Source of the DNA: Prostheceraeus crozeri
Taxonomy: Eukaryota; Platyhelminthes; Polycladida; Euryleptidae
NCBI GenBank assembly: GCA_907163375.1
Contig: CAJQUW010007273.1
Location: 425,001-489,000, forward strand
DNA length: 64,000 bases
Direction: 5' to 3'
This document shows positions 38,125 to 49,534 of the stretch, one piece after another. Each line of letters starts with the position of its first letter. Position 1 is the stretch's first letter. Made by a program: the position numbers and the translations under genes. The notes below the pieces were generated by a model. That model did no database searches and was not told the DNA's origin. It saw nothing but the letters and a program-made list of their open reading frames with translations.

Positions 38125-40429
38125 GGACTTTTGCATTTGCGCCACTTGGCAATGCATTTGCGCCACTTTTTTCGGTTATGTAATTTTGTAGCAATGCTTT
38201 TGCGCCAAAAGGAATCATGCATTTGCGCCAAAAAAATAATGCATTTGCGCCAAATGTGTTATCTATTCATAAGTTATGTGATCTCTGTCTTGTAATTCGC
38301 TTGTGAAAAATGATAAAATGATAAGCAGATAAAATCGCTCACATTACTTACGGTTATTAAGTATCTTTTGTCACGAAAATGTATCTAAATTATATTTGGC
38401 AACCAGTAATCTATGGATATAGTTGTATGGTAATCTATAGAATTACATATTATGTACATTGTACATGCATGTATGAAAACATCTATCAAATTCACTAAAT
38501 AAAATAGACCTATTATCCCATATACTAGCGAAGAAAAATACATTGTAATACAGACATAACATTTATTACACGCACCGTACAGTACATTACATGAATAATA
38601 AAATTGAAAATGGTGAAAGGACTGACTACACTCTGTGGGTATAACCTAATAATTTCACGTATGCAAAAGTTTCTATCTCACCAGCATTACGACGAGTGAT
38701 GAGGTCCATAGTCCGATTCTCCAGTTATTTCGTGGCATTATCTTTGTATGACACCTTTCCCATATTAGCACTTCGCATTTTCGCAGAGGAAGCGGTTTGA
38801 TATTTCACAAGCACGTCTATGAATGAATAAATATTCGGGTGCGTTGAATAAAATTCTTTATTGAAATGTCCATTGAAGGATTCGCACCCATTGTTCGTTC
38901 GAAGGGAGGCGTCATCAAATGCCCAAAGGGATGGGGGAAATTTGCTGTTGCTATCAACGAAATTGACCAGCACATAGTCGGCGAACTGATCGCATCTTTC
39001 ATCATTTGGAGTGATGGCAAATAAGTCATCCGTGAAGCAGTCGCTCACTTCTCCCGGTCGCAAGAATGGAAGTCCAAAGAAGTATGATAGCCATTTCGAC
39101 ACCTCACTTTCCTTGGCGTTGTACTGAGATGATAGTCCGAGACTTTGAATTTTTCGAAACCATGCCTGAGCGAGATGGAATCGGCATCCGTGAAGCTTGG
39201 CTGCAGAAAATGCGGAGACTGCAGAATTCATTGCCGCCTTCTCAAAATCCATCATAATAATGGATGGTCGCAGAATCAGATCAGCACTCTCACAATGACC
39301 TTTCAATTTGGACCACATGCAGTTGTACTTCTCCTCAGTTCGCTCTGTCATCAAGACGAAAACTAGAGGAATATACCATCCTTGGCGATGTCCGACAATA
39401 ACATACATTTGTTCGAAGTGTTTGGGGACACATTTAAATGTCCCATCGCAGAGAATATCTTCGCAAGAAGATAGAAATTCCAGATTCTCTTTACATGAGA
39501 ATAACACCATGGAGTTGCCTGCATCCAATTCAAGTATGAAATCTTCACCCTTGGCAGTTTTAAGTGGAATTGATTCCAAACATTGAAACACCTCTTCGTG
39601 TGATTTTGGAAGAACGGGATATTTCTTTCGTCGTTCACGGTAAATAGCTTCGCGGATGCGTTTGTAATCACCGGCTTCAATTTGAATGTCACCACTTTTG
39701 AAGTGTTCAGTCTTTATAATTTTGCTCGGTTTACACGTCAGATCGTCGAGCGCTTTTCTCTTGCATGTACGTCTCAAAACATCTGCCTGTACATTTGGTT
39801 GCTCATGCAATGTGGACCAGTAAAGTTTATTACTTCTCGACGTATAGTATAGAGTGTTGCTGAACAATTCTTCTTACAGCATCTCCATCGGGTAGTACCA
39901 GCTTTCGATGTACTTCCCACTCGAAACTTGTAATTGTCGTGGATAAAATAGTTTTCAGACGTGTTCGCTTCCATAATAATACTTCACAATAAAAATTGCT
40001 TCGAAAATCTTTCCTTTTAAGGGTTTGAAAACCACAATTGACTTCCTCTAATTTGGCAGCTGCTGTATTATGTTGCAAACTAATGTTATTTTACTCTTAT
40101 TTGTATAATTGCATCACATTTTTCGATTTGTTACAGACCATCGGTCACCGGGTGGTTACGAGATTCATGCCATTCATTAAGAAAAATAAACAGATATGTT
40201 CAGACCAATTGAAGCAAACCACAGTGATCTCTGATACAAACACCTTTATCTCGCTTTTGTCCATGCAGAAAGTAAACAAGAAAATGTGACACGCTGTCTT
40301 GATAAGAAACTGGCGCAAATGCAAGATCTGTTTTGGCGCAAATGCATTACGAGGAAAATGAATCTGTGGCGCAAAATCATTGCACCTACATTACATAACC
40401 GAAAATTGGGGCGCAAATCCATTATGTCC
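38125..40429 (-). mobile_element. Complete MULE with TIRs, motif arrays and ~9-bp TSD
   Basis: The inverted ends start GGAC and share TTTGCGCC blocks and a TTCGGTTATGTAAT block over about 140 bp. Flanks are CTCTCTGCG (38116-38124) and CTCTCTGCT (40430-40438), eight of nine identical; 9-bp duplications are usual for Mutator-like elements. The motif GCATTTGCGCCA or a close variant occurs five times in the left end (about 38132, 38153, 38193, 38219 and 38241) and four times inverted in the right end (about 40313, 40334, 40369 and 40409). These are plausible transposase binding sites. Total length is 2305 bp, with one transposase gene on the minus strand. Confidence 0.9.
38725..39974 (-). pseudogene. 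FLYWCH-MULE transposase, one frameshift
   Basis: The N-terminal piece (39974 to about 39800) is a FLYWCH-type zinc finger: NYKFRVGSTSKAGTTRWRC, C..NC and a terminal GPH. It then shifts frame; the continuation HEQPNVQADVL supplies the second His, so one base appears to be missing near 39808. The long second frame (380 codons, to 38725) is the MULE transposase core: Asp in LCDGTFKCVP (residue 141), Asp in IIMMDFEKAA (207), CRFHLAQAW (C..H at 228-231) and Glu in NNGCESFNG (329). That is the full MULE DDE set, with no stop. Apart from the frameshift the element looks young. A sequencing error at that base would make it an intact gene. Confidence 0.9.
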
Positions 40430-40438
40430 CTCTCTGCT

Positions 40439-42142
40439 ATTGCATATAATGGCTGAGATAGAATCGCGTCAACTCTAGAGCAACAGCGACAGACTAATCC
40501 ATCTCTGTGGTGACTTCAAAACGATTTAATCAATCTGATTAAATGATCTCTTGACAGTGATCAAAGAGTTTTCCATTTCTGTGTGAAGGAAACGGTCTTC
40601 AGGATGGCGAAACCAGCGCAGTACAGCCACTTTCACTTCATCATAGTCCTCTGGGTGAACTCCTTCTTGAATCATTCAAACATAAAACGATCGGATAAGT
40701 TGATGCATACGCCATGGCTATATAGGAACTCCGGTGCATTAGACTGATCTCTCAGGTTGCCAAAAGATATTTATTGCTCTTCTGGCATGATCAGCACAAC
40801 TGCGTTACCTGCTAATATATTGATAAACCTTCAATTTGGTTGTGGCTCATAAGTACTTGCAAATAATATGGTGCGGTGGAAAATCATTAAAGAAGCAAAG
40901 TTTTTCTGACTTAAAAGTTGCATCTCTGCCGCAATTTCAGCATTAACAATTAGGTCGGAGGCACGAAAGCATAAGCTACAAGGCTTATTGTACCTTTTGA
41001 CAGTGCATAAATATGTATGCTTAGTTTTCATGACAGCTGATAAAAGCATGTATAGGTAGAAGAATATGATTAGATGAAACTTTTCAGCCACCGTAAGACG
41101 CAAACATAGAGAGTGACATGAAATGCCACAAAAGAATCAAAGACACATGTGGTATCTGCCATGAAAAATACACATGCACATTTTGTATGCACTCAAGAGA
41201 CACAAAATGCTTCATAGCTTGTGGCTTGTGACTTATGGTTTGCGACTTACAGCCTACTGGCTTTTGATTTACGGCTCATGGTTTGTGGCTGATCCTGTTT
41301 GCCAATGTAATGAATGCCGGCTTATGACATATTCCACATGCCAGTCATCATTTAAACTTATGTGCTGAACTTGCAGTCGGCTTATGACGCATCCTGTGTG
41401 CCTGCAATCTTATGTTTAGGAGGTCAGGTTGTTCTGCTGCTGTGTAGCATATTCATGTATACATGTACATGTAATAAAGACATAATGTAGCACATGTGAA
41501 GTGCAGATTTTTTTGCATAATTTGCAAGTTCATTCTTAAAAAAATGGAATTCGTCACAACTCATAATTTTTAGGTATCAATATCATAATAGATTTTGTTT
41601 GAATAACTGTGAAAGTGAAACTTGCAAAGTAAGCTAGTGCGTCACTTTTACCGAAATTGTACGGTTTGTGAATAGACTTCTCCCTTCAAAATCAGAAAAT
41701 ATGCCTTCAAATAAAACATGGATCAATATATTTGCCAATTGTGTCATGATAACACTTATTTTCTGATTTGCTTTGTTAAAGTTCCCATTCAATGAAGCCA
41801 CAATGGTGCATGTATTATTTGTCTGACGCTCTATCATGAACATGTTGCAAAGATCCAATAATTAATAAATAAAAAACAAATTTTCCATGGCCTCGCTTTA
41901 TCTCTATGTGAAAGATGTCAAGTGAATAAAACATCGAATGCTACAGCTAATAAAGTTAGAGGAATGAAGTCGATAAATAATACTCAGTTGCATACAGTAA
42001 CGTAAGGAGATGTCCGTTATCCAGGCCTCAAACTTGTAGGGTAACAAACTAAGCATGCAAGATTTCTGAAACTCGAAAATAACATGGTGAAATAAGTTCA
42101 AATGTAGAAAGATGTAAAAAATATGTAGACAGTTAAATGAGC
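40439..42142. other. Unassigned DNA
   Basis: No gene supported. 41210-41400 has a loose, irregular run of TGGCTTATGACTT-like words, a decayed simple repeat. A 90-codon minus frame at 40831-41103 has no known domain. Confidence 0.4.
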
Positions 42143-42487
42143 TTAAGTAAAAATAAACGTTCTTTCTGACCACAAGTCTGGTTTCAGTAGGCGAATGGTG
42201 ACGCTCTCCTGTATGGTCAGCTTAAAGCTGCTTTTGGATATCACGTGGACGGAAAAGCAATAATTCTCGCCTTGAAGTGCCCCTTCCTTAAGTGCACATT
42301 CATGTCTTGAAGCGGCTGAATGGAGTGTTTGCTTTGATTTTGGACCGATGTTGGAACTTAATAGCCATTTTGGGACGTGCTCTTTGATACGGGTGGATAG
42401 ACATCGCTCGCTTTTCCCAGCGTACCTCTCTCCGCAAAGACAAGAAAATTGATAAATGATCATTGACTTTTTTGGGAGGTGGAACAA
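42143..42487 (-). pseudogene. Penelope-like GIY-YIG endonuclease fragment (family C)
   Basis: The minus-strand frame of 114 codons reads MIIYQFSCLCGERYAGKSER and then RIKEHVPKWLL. This is the PLE-type GIY-YIG domain, with IIY for GIY, YAG for YIG, and the helix Arg and His kept. After SAASRH the expected sequence is replaced by unrelated residues, then resembles the PLE end again at ESVTIRLLKPDLWSERTFIF, so there is probably a compensated frameshift. The RT is absent. It differs clearly from the copies at 53.7-55.6 kb and at 23 kb. Confidence 0.8.
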
Positions 42488-43329
42488 TGTCTTTCACTGC
42501 ATTGGGACAAAGAGTTCTTGTTTTGAATGTTACCTACTACTGGTAGAGTTTACCTCTACCATAGTACTGGATGTCGAAGAAGAATTGTTTCTTATTAATA
42601 TTAGTGTCTTATTATTTAGTCTACTAATCGGTTTGGTTAGCTGTGATAAATAGTCCAGTTATTTTATAAAGCTTCCAAACCAATGCATAATAGATCTGAG
42701 AATATGCTTCACGATATACATAATTCCAATCTTTTATAGCTGTTGCTGTCACATTTCTTCATAATCAACAAAAATACTTGGCAGACGGATATTTCGAGCA
42801 ATATTTTCACACGGTCATTTAGCCGCGTCTTAAAGTTAAACTATGCTGGTGAATATAAGTTCAGTATAACTCCCTGTCATTTAGAGACTTCTGTCCGATA
42901 TTTCCCTTTCCTATCGTTATTTGATCATGAAATCCTTATATTGATAATCAAAAGTAAAATTGAATTCACAATATTTCATCTTCTTGTGGTTGATTTAATA
43001 ATAAACTTGATTCAAGTTCCCATTGCACACAAAGAGAAGAAAGCTTCACACGTGCAGGTTTGCTTTCAACTAATGTACAGTCTATGTGCCAAGTTTTAAT
43101 CAAACAGATTCATTTGCTTGCAATGAATGCATCTCCAAACTAGCGAGTATATTTTATGTGTTGTGTATTTTATTTTCTGTGAGTATATTTTAAATCATAT
43201 GTGCTCTTTTCGATTGGCAAAAGTGCATACCGTTCCGCTTTGTTGTTCTTATAGAACATCAGCATTCTATTGTAAATGCGTACACGACAATGATGTGATC
43301 ACTTCGGCTGTATAGAGAAGTGCGAAAGC
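42488..43329. other. Unassigned DNA
   Basis: No domain seen. A 118-codon plus frame at 42743-43099 is hydrophobic and unmatched; probably chance. Confidence 0.4.
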
Positions 43330-43960
43330 AAAATTGTCATGTTTCATCGAAATTAGGCGACTGCATTCCATTAAACGATGTCCTTCAACGGATAAGTTGA
43401 GAAGAACTGTGAACAATGTACTTACTAAGCTGGATTACAGCAATAGCATTCTCAATGGTGCGCCAAATATATTAATAAGGAAACAGCAAAAAGTGCAAAA
43501 TGCATGCGGTCCGTTTGATTTTTCGAATCCGCCGTCGAAAGCACATTTCTTCATGCCTTAAGCAACTAAACTGGCTTCCTATAAATGAGCGTATAGCATT
43601 CAAAATCGGATGCTTATGCTATAATGGACTTTACTTGAATTCGTCTGTGTACGTTAATCAATTAATGAATGTGAATATTCCCTCCTGTTCACCTCGATTA
43701 TATGAAGACCGTTGCTTATTGAAGGTACAGCTCACAAAAGCAATATCCCGGGGAGTTCTTGCATTTTGCATCTATGGAGTCTTCGAGCATTCTGTTGACT
43801 CTTGAGCGTCTGCTTTTTCTTAAAAAAAAGCGTAATGCTTTTTCTTCAATTTTATGATAATTTTCTGTAAATTATGATTTCAATGTACGTTTTAACGCTG
43901 TGAGCCTTTTTGGGTACAGCGTTGCAAAGTTTGTCCAAATAAATAACTGAATAAAGCGGG
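43330..43960 (+). pseudogene. CR1/L2-type LINE 3' end
   Basis: The first frame gives LTKLDYSNSILNGAPNILIR and then KVQNA, the ...LDYCN.LL.GLP......LQ.VQNA block of CR1/L2 RTs. After a frameshift near 43505 the second frame gives HISSCLKQLNWLPINERIAF, the H....LK.LHWLPV..RI.FK block, and a degraded end. The 3' UTR carries CGCTGTGAGCCTTTTTGGGT and a short AAATAAATAA-type tail near 43940, as in L2-like elements. It is 5'-truncated and inactive. Confidence 0.85.
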
Positions 43961-44439
43961 AAGTATTGAGACCTTCATTTCACCTGTGAACTTCTGAAAG
44001 ATGTCATAATTAATTATAATAATTCATCTCGTTTTATTTACATTCTATTTTCTTTTTCACTTATAAATTCACATTCAAAATTCACGCGAAATTTGCACAT
44101 TGCTATTCCTAAAATAGACACAACACTTTATGAATATCACCATTCTCTGAATATGCTTGATGAATTGCATCAAAGCTGTCTTAAGAGTGAATACCCTTTG
44201 ACAATCTGCAATTAAAAGCTAAAAAAGTAACACGTGATGAGTTACTAAAAATGAGTCACTATAATTATCATATTAATAGTTATTGTAATTATGATTCATT
44301 ATTAAGAGGCCTTCAATCTCAACTTTGGACAAGAGAGTCGTAGATGTCAATTTAAAATACACAGCAATTGAAAACGATTTGAATATTTGTTCGATTATTC
44401 AAATTATATGTACAAGTATATCTCTGTTTATCCTTCACA

Positions 44440-45625
44440 TCTTTGGTCCAAAATTATCACTCGTTAAGATTGAACAAAGGGCTCGAGAAGGAATATGCTA
44501 AATCAGCTGTCCATCACGCTATGAAGAAAGCAGAGATTGAGAAGATGAATAAGCTGAAAAGTAAAGACCGCAAAAACTTCGTCTTTAAGTTAGAAAAGAA
44601 ATTGAGAGGGGAGACCGAAGAGGTTGCGAGTGTGGGCTGTGTGAGAAACGACTATGGAAATGTGACTCGCTCGTTCTACAGCAGAGCGTTTGAATGCATG
44701 GACTGCCCGTTACAGTGGGCTTTTGAACACTGAAAATCCGTAGGAAATCGCTTCCCCTTCTCCTCAAGAGCCCGTGCAAGGTCCTGCCATCATCATATCG
44801 GAAAGTGTGATGACTGCTGCCCAGGGCTCAATGAAGTTTAACAAAGCGTTTGGCCCTTCCGGAGTAGTCATAGAAATGATACGCACTGTATGGCGACACC
44901 AATCACCAAACTCATCACCCTCGTCGTCTGATGGAGAAAATCCTCGACGATTGGAATCTCTCCGTCATCGAGAGCACATATAAAGCCAGAGGAGATGCAC
45001 TTAGCTGTAACAATTACATGGGCCTGAAGATGCTTGACCAAGTTATGAAGATCACTGAACATGTCTTAGCAGATTCATCTGTGAATATGTCCTCATTGAT
45101 TCATCCTCAGGCAGCTTCAGGAGAAGTGCCTTAGCAAGAAGAAAGATTTATGCGATAATTTTGTTGATCTTGAAGAGGCATTTGATCGTGTGCCTAGGAG
45201 CGTGCTGTGGTGGTCCATGCGGAAGCTTGGAATCGATGAATAGATTGTCTCCACCGTTCATGTACGAGCATTCATAGTCCGTGGTGAGTTGTGACAACGC
45301 AACTGGTGACATTTTCACGGTCAATATTGGTCTTCCTCAAGGCTCAGTGCGAAGCGCTCTGCCCTTCAACACGCGGTTCAGTCGAAGATTCAAAGACTCG
45401 TTTCCTTTGCTGGAAGGTAAACCTGGAGGCAAAAGGTATGGTTGTCAACGTCGATAAGACCAAGGTTCTTTTCAGCCAGAATGGTCAGGAATTAGTCAGA
45501 GAAGAAAGAAAGTTTCCTTGTGGTATCTGGAGGAAGGGCGTGGGAAGGAACTCGATTGGAACGAAAATCGATGCAGCCCAAATGTCGCACCCTCAAACCT
45601 GCGGTCAAACCGACAATAAACGAGG
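44440..45625 (+). pseudogene. Non-LTR reverse transcriptase, decayed, catalytic loop deleted
   Basis: Successive plus frames show a basic N-terminal stretch (44443-44733), then KFNKAFGPSGVVIEMI, then DDWNLSVIESTYKARGDA and NNYMGLKMLDQVMKITEHVL, then VDLEEAFDRVPRSVLWWSMR (first catalytic Asp region), GLPQGSVRSALPF, and LEAKGMVVNVDKTKVL. A final CGIWRKGVGRNSI resembles the start of a zinc-knuckle tail. These occur in the right RT order, but in at least three frames with stops. The YADD segment between GLPQGS and LEAKG has been lost. The clade is not certain. Confidence 0.85.
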
Positions 45626-46769
45626 AGTAAGAGAGTAGGTAGCAATTAAATAATGTAACAGTAATGTAATTAATGCATATAATCCATTTCCATAGAATAA
45701 TTGCAATTGATTGCCTGCAGCCGCAAATAGATGATTCACTTGTTATGTCCAACTTTGTTGTAATTAATGAGCCCTTTTCTAGTCCAAGTAACCCAAACAA
45801 AAGTGAATTCGGATTTCTATGGACGGAATACTGGCGAGGTACACTGACCTGTTTGTGACGTCAATTTCGTCGTCTCTTAGGCTTCTCTCATTCTGAAGAT
45901 TATCTTCTTAAAACCGCTGCTGATATTGAAGACTGAAAATGATTCTGATCGCCCCAAGGAGAACAAGTCTGAGACAGAGAATTTGACATAAAATTTGGTC
46001 ACGTGTCATCCTCTCAAACCATGAAAAGTCAAATTTGTCAATTCTGTTTCAACAAAGTCAAGTGTCGGTGAGTGACTCTTTGATAAATGTGTCCTTCAGA
46101 CGCAAACCTTGTCTGTAGAATAATAGATGAGGATGCTGATCCATCATTTTGACGTGCAAAAAATCTTTTTCGTTAGCGTCTTTCAAAGCCGATTTTTTAT
46201 CTCTAACAAGTGTTTTCATCAAGTATCACTTTCCTAATTGCTTCTTCCATATCTCACGCACGTTCACTGATTAGCAGAAAAGGAAATATTCCCCTTTTCT
46301 TCTGGAACATGCAAAATGCATTGAAATCATTCTCGAACATCACGATAGAATGAAATATTGAGACCAAAGAAATCTAATTTTCACTTTTGTAAGTCAATTG
46401 TGTGGCTGTTGCAGAAGTTGTGTGCATTGAGCTCCTGCACAAAGACCAAAACATGTTTGCAATACAAGAATGGATATAACTTTGGTAAGAGCTAGTTTCC
46501 ATCAGTGCTTATACACAGAAATTTCTGTGATAGCGCTAACCTGATGATTGATTTGGGATAGCACCGTGAGATAAGCAATTTGAGCTGGGAGTCAACAGCT
46601 ACACGCCGCACTGATAGCCTTTCAATGCACAATATGCAATTGATCCGCAGTCACTTTTAATGCTGAATATTGCGCTGTATTGTTGGAATATTAATGAATC
46701 TATTAGTCATTAAATATCACGCTGACCAATGTATGTAGATTGCGTTAAATATCAACTACTATTTTAAAA
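45626..46769. other. Unassigned DNA
   Basis: No supported feature. Confidence 0.4.
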
Positions 46770-46880
46770 ATTTTGGATCATTTCAAGATTGTCGGAGTGA
46801 TTTTCAAATCAGATCTCAGTTGGAATTTCCACATTAATTTGAGGATGAGTATGATTCACTTTATTTATGCACCTTTGAGT
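46770..46880 (+). pseudogene. Small RT fragment (LGV...W..HI block)
   Basis: The plus-strand frame reads FKIVGVIFKSDLSWNFHI, resembling the (L)LGV.....L.W..HI block downstream of the RT palm in non-LTR elements. It is only about 30 codons long and isolated, so this is a tentative call. Confidence 0.4.
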
Positions 46881-47369
46881 TCTCCACCCTAAATTATCTT
46901 ATGTGTGTGACAGTTTCAATCGGCTGAATAATTGAATGTTTTTCTCCAATATTCAAATACTGATCAATATGTCATCTAACTCCAATATTATTCTTCCTTA
47001 AACCCTCTTCGTTAATTCTTCCTTTCACACCCGTTTCGAACACATCTTGGAAAGGCCGATTCGACCCCCTCCTCGTAGCGTCAACAGTATTGTTCCGAGT
47101 TACATGCAGTAATTTGCGGAACATTCTATACAAGCACATGGTGTGTGAACTTTCTAATAGTGTTATTCATTTGCATATGAAAAGCATTTCAAAATTTACA
47201 AACAGCAATTTTAAAATTTTGCGAAGTTTTGTCTACAGATCCCCTTAATGGTTGCTATTTTCGATGTTCAACTATAGATGAATAATAAAGATCAGTTTCT
47301 TAGCTACCTATGATAGCTTCGATGACTTTGATTTCAGATCTCTGGGTAAAGGGCGGTGATACTTATGAG

Positions 47370-49031
47370 TGCATATATGAGTACTCCGTTGTTAACAAAA
47401 TGGATGAAATTACACTATTCGTTTCCAACGTTTCCTCAGACTTCGCATGCATCGTCGAAAGCTGGTTGAATGACAGCATCTCTAACAGCGCTCTTAACAT
47501 TAATGGCCATAATGTTAATCGTGTAGTTCGATGTACGAATAAGAAAGGAGGAGGTATCTGCTGCTGGATAAAGTGTAACTTCAGTGTAAGCATTATACAT
47601 GCATCCTCTTCGGATAATCAGGACGTGGAACTCCTTCTTCTGTGGGTGTGCCGGACCCTTTTTCGTGTTTCTTACTCATTGTGTATTTTCCTCATGGTCA
47701 AAAAATGAGTTCCACCGCAAAGGAAACATCGAATCTCTTTCTCACGTCTCTAATTGATAATCAGGTGGATGAATTCCTAGATATCCATATATTCATCGTT
47801 GGCGATTCCAATCGCATTGATTCTTGTTTTTTGGAGATCAGCTTTTGTTTGAGCAATCTAATCAACGCTCTCACTCGCCAGGATGCTATCCTAGACCTCT
47901 TATTGTTCCCTGGAAAATTCGTCGCTTCGTACTTCAAACCAACTGTTCTTGCTCCTTTTGCATCATCTAGAACCTGTCAATCAGTTTTCAGATATTGAAG
48001 TTTTAACGAAGGTCTTGGACTTTCGTGATTCAAATATATCAATAATTGAGAATTTCTTTCAGTCGTAGGACTTGTATTCCATGATTTTAAACACTGACCT
48101 GAATGATACGTGTAGAAAATTCTATGACATCCTTAATCATTGCCTCTCTCTTTCCTGCCATAAGATCTTATAAAGCGAAGTTCGAGGGAAAGGCCATGGA
48201 TCACTTCAACACTCAAGGTGCTCCCATACTGGCGCGTATATTTGAGCGTCTGTTGTTCAAACGTTGCAATTCCGAATTAGTTAGGCGTAGTGATTCAACC
48301 CAATTTGCTTACAAGGAAGTTAGCTCTACTACTTGTGCCTTGATTTGTCTCACTAACTACGTAACCAAATGCCTATCTGATCCGTCTGTCTTTGCCTCTC
48401 ATGTCATGATGGCTGGCTGAAATGGAGAAAGGATTCGATAAAATGTCACATCGTCTATTGGTCAACAAGATGATTAGAGATCAATTTGATCCTTCTCTAG
48501 TCACGCTCATCAAAAGCCATCTTTCTGCTCGACTTCAACGCACGCGCTTCAAACTGATTAGAGCGACTTCAAACTAGTGTCTAGTGATGTGCCACAAGGT
48601 TCGTCCATTTGGCCCTTTCTGTTCAGATGCTTCGTGTCTGATTTGAAACTTTGTCCCTTGCGAAAGCAAGCTTTATCGAGTCCACTTCAGCGCGCTTATG
48701 ATGACATTTGTGATTGGATAACGGCCAACAAAATGAGCATCAAGATTTAGAAATCTAAGCAAATGTTTATTTCTCTCATGAATACTCTTAATTTTGACAA
48801 TTTAAGCTGTGTGATATTTTATCCGTGACCGAGCTGAAACTTCTCGGCATCACGCTTGACAGCACCTTAAAGATGAGGTCTCTCACTCTTCAAATGACCA
48901 AGAGAGTCTCGTCGAGGATCTATATTCTTAGGCAATTGAAACCTTTCTTGGATAAAGAACAAATGGTTTCCATATACTGTGCGTGCATCAGATCTATGCT
49001 GGAATATTTTGCTCCTGTTTTAGTAGGTATA
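47370..49031 (+). pseudogene. Non-LTR retrotransposon, endonuclease plus RT, many frameshifts
   Basis: In order: the APE-type endonuclease start (NKMDEITLFVS, IVESWLNDSI and GGGICCWI; 47398-47580); its second half in another frame (IFIVGDSNRID and AILDLLLFPGKF; 47640-47990); RT fingers and palm (LARIFERLLFKR, DSTQFAYKEVSSTTCALI; 48200-48420); EKGFDKMSHRLLVNKMI in another frame; then a broken VPQGS-like site near 48590; and finally ELKLLGITLDSTLKMRS and SMLEYFAPVLVGI (48825-49034). The YADD stretch is not found between 48660 and 48780. The coding homology stops exactly where a (TA)n run starts. This is the longest LINE copy in the window and is inactive. Confidence 0.85.
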
Positions 49032-49032
49032 T

Positions 49033-49100
<68 letters not shown>
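49032..49100. repeat. (TA)n microsatellite
   Basis: About 33 consecutive TA units, immediately after the last codon of recognisable RT homology. It may have expanded at the break point of the LINE or seeded the truncation. Confidence 0.95.
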
Positions 49101-49103
<3 letters not shown>

Positions 49104-49392
49104 TCTTATATTATGTCCTCTGTCGATAATCGAAGAAATATCAGTCATTCAGTGCATGAGTTAGTACTTCAGGGTGGACACTGAATATTTGTACACGCGC
49201 TCCATGGCTTCTACATTGTGAATGGTGGTTGGTAGGACAATATGCATCGATCGAGCTACGTCACTGCATTGCTACAACATCACGTCGATCTTCACAGTTC
49301 CTTTTCCTTTGTGCGACCGCATGACTGCTCTTGTCAGCTTGCTCGTTGACGGTCTAATACATAGTTCATGCTGTCAGCATTTGCAATTCTCT

Positions 49393-49534
49393 CCGGCTGT
49401 GTTTTGAATCCTGCCAACGTCTACCATCCCCTCGGCAGTGCTTTGAGTCCTGCCTACGTTTTCCATCCTCCCCGACTGTACTTTAAGTCCTGCCAACGTT
49501 CACCCACTTCACTGACTGCGCTTTGAGTCCTGTG
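49393..49534. repeat. ~40-bp tandem repeat, 3.6 copies
   Basis: Imperfect units start near CGGCTGTG or CGGCAGTG and carry TTTGAGTCCTGCCAACGT-like text. Unit length is 39-40 bp. No function inferred. Confidence 0.8.
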
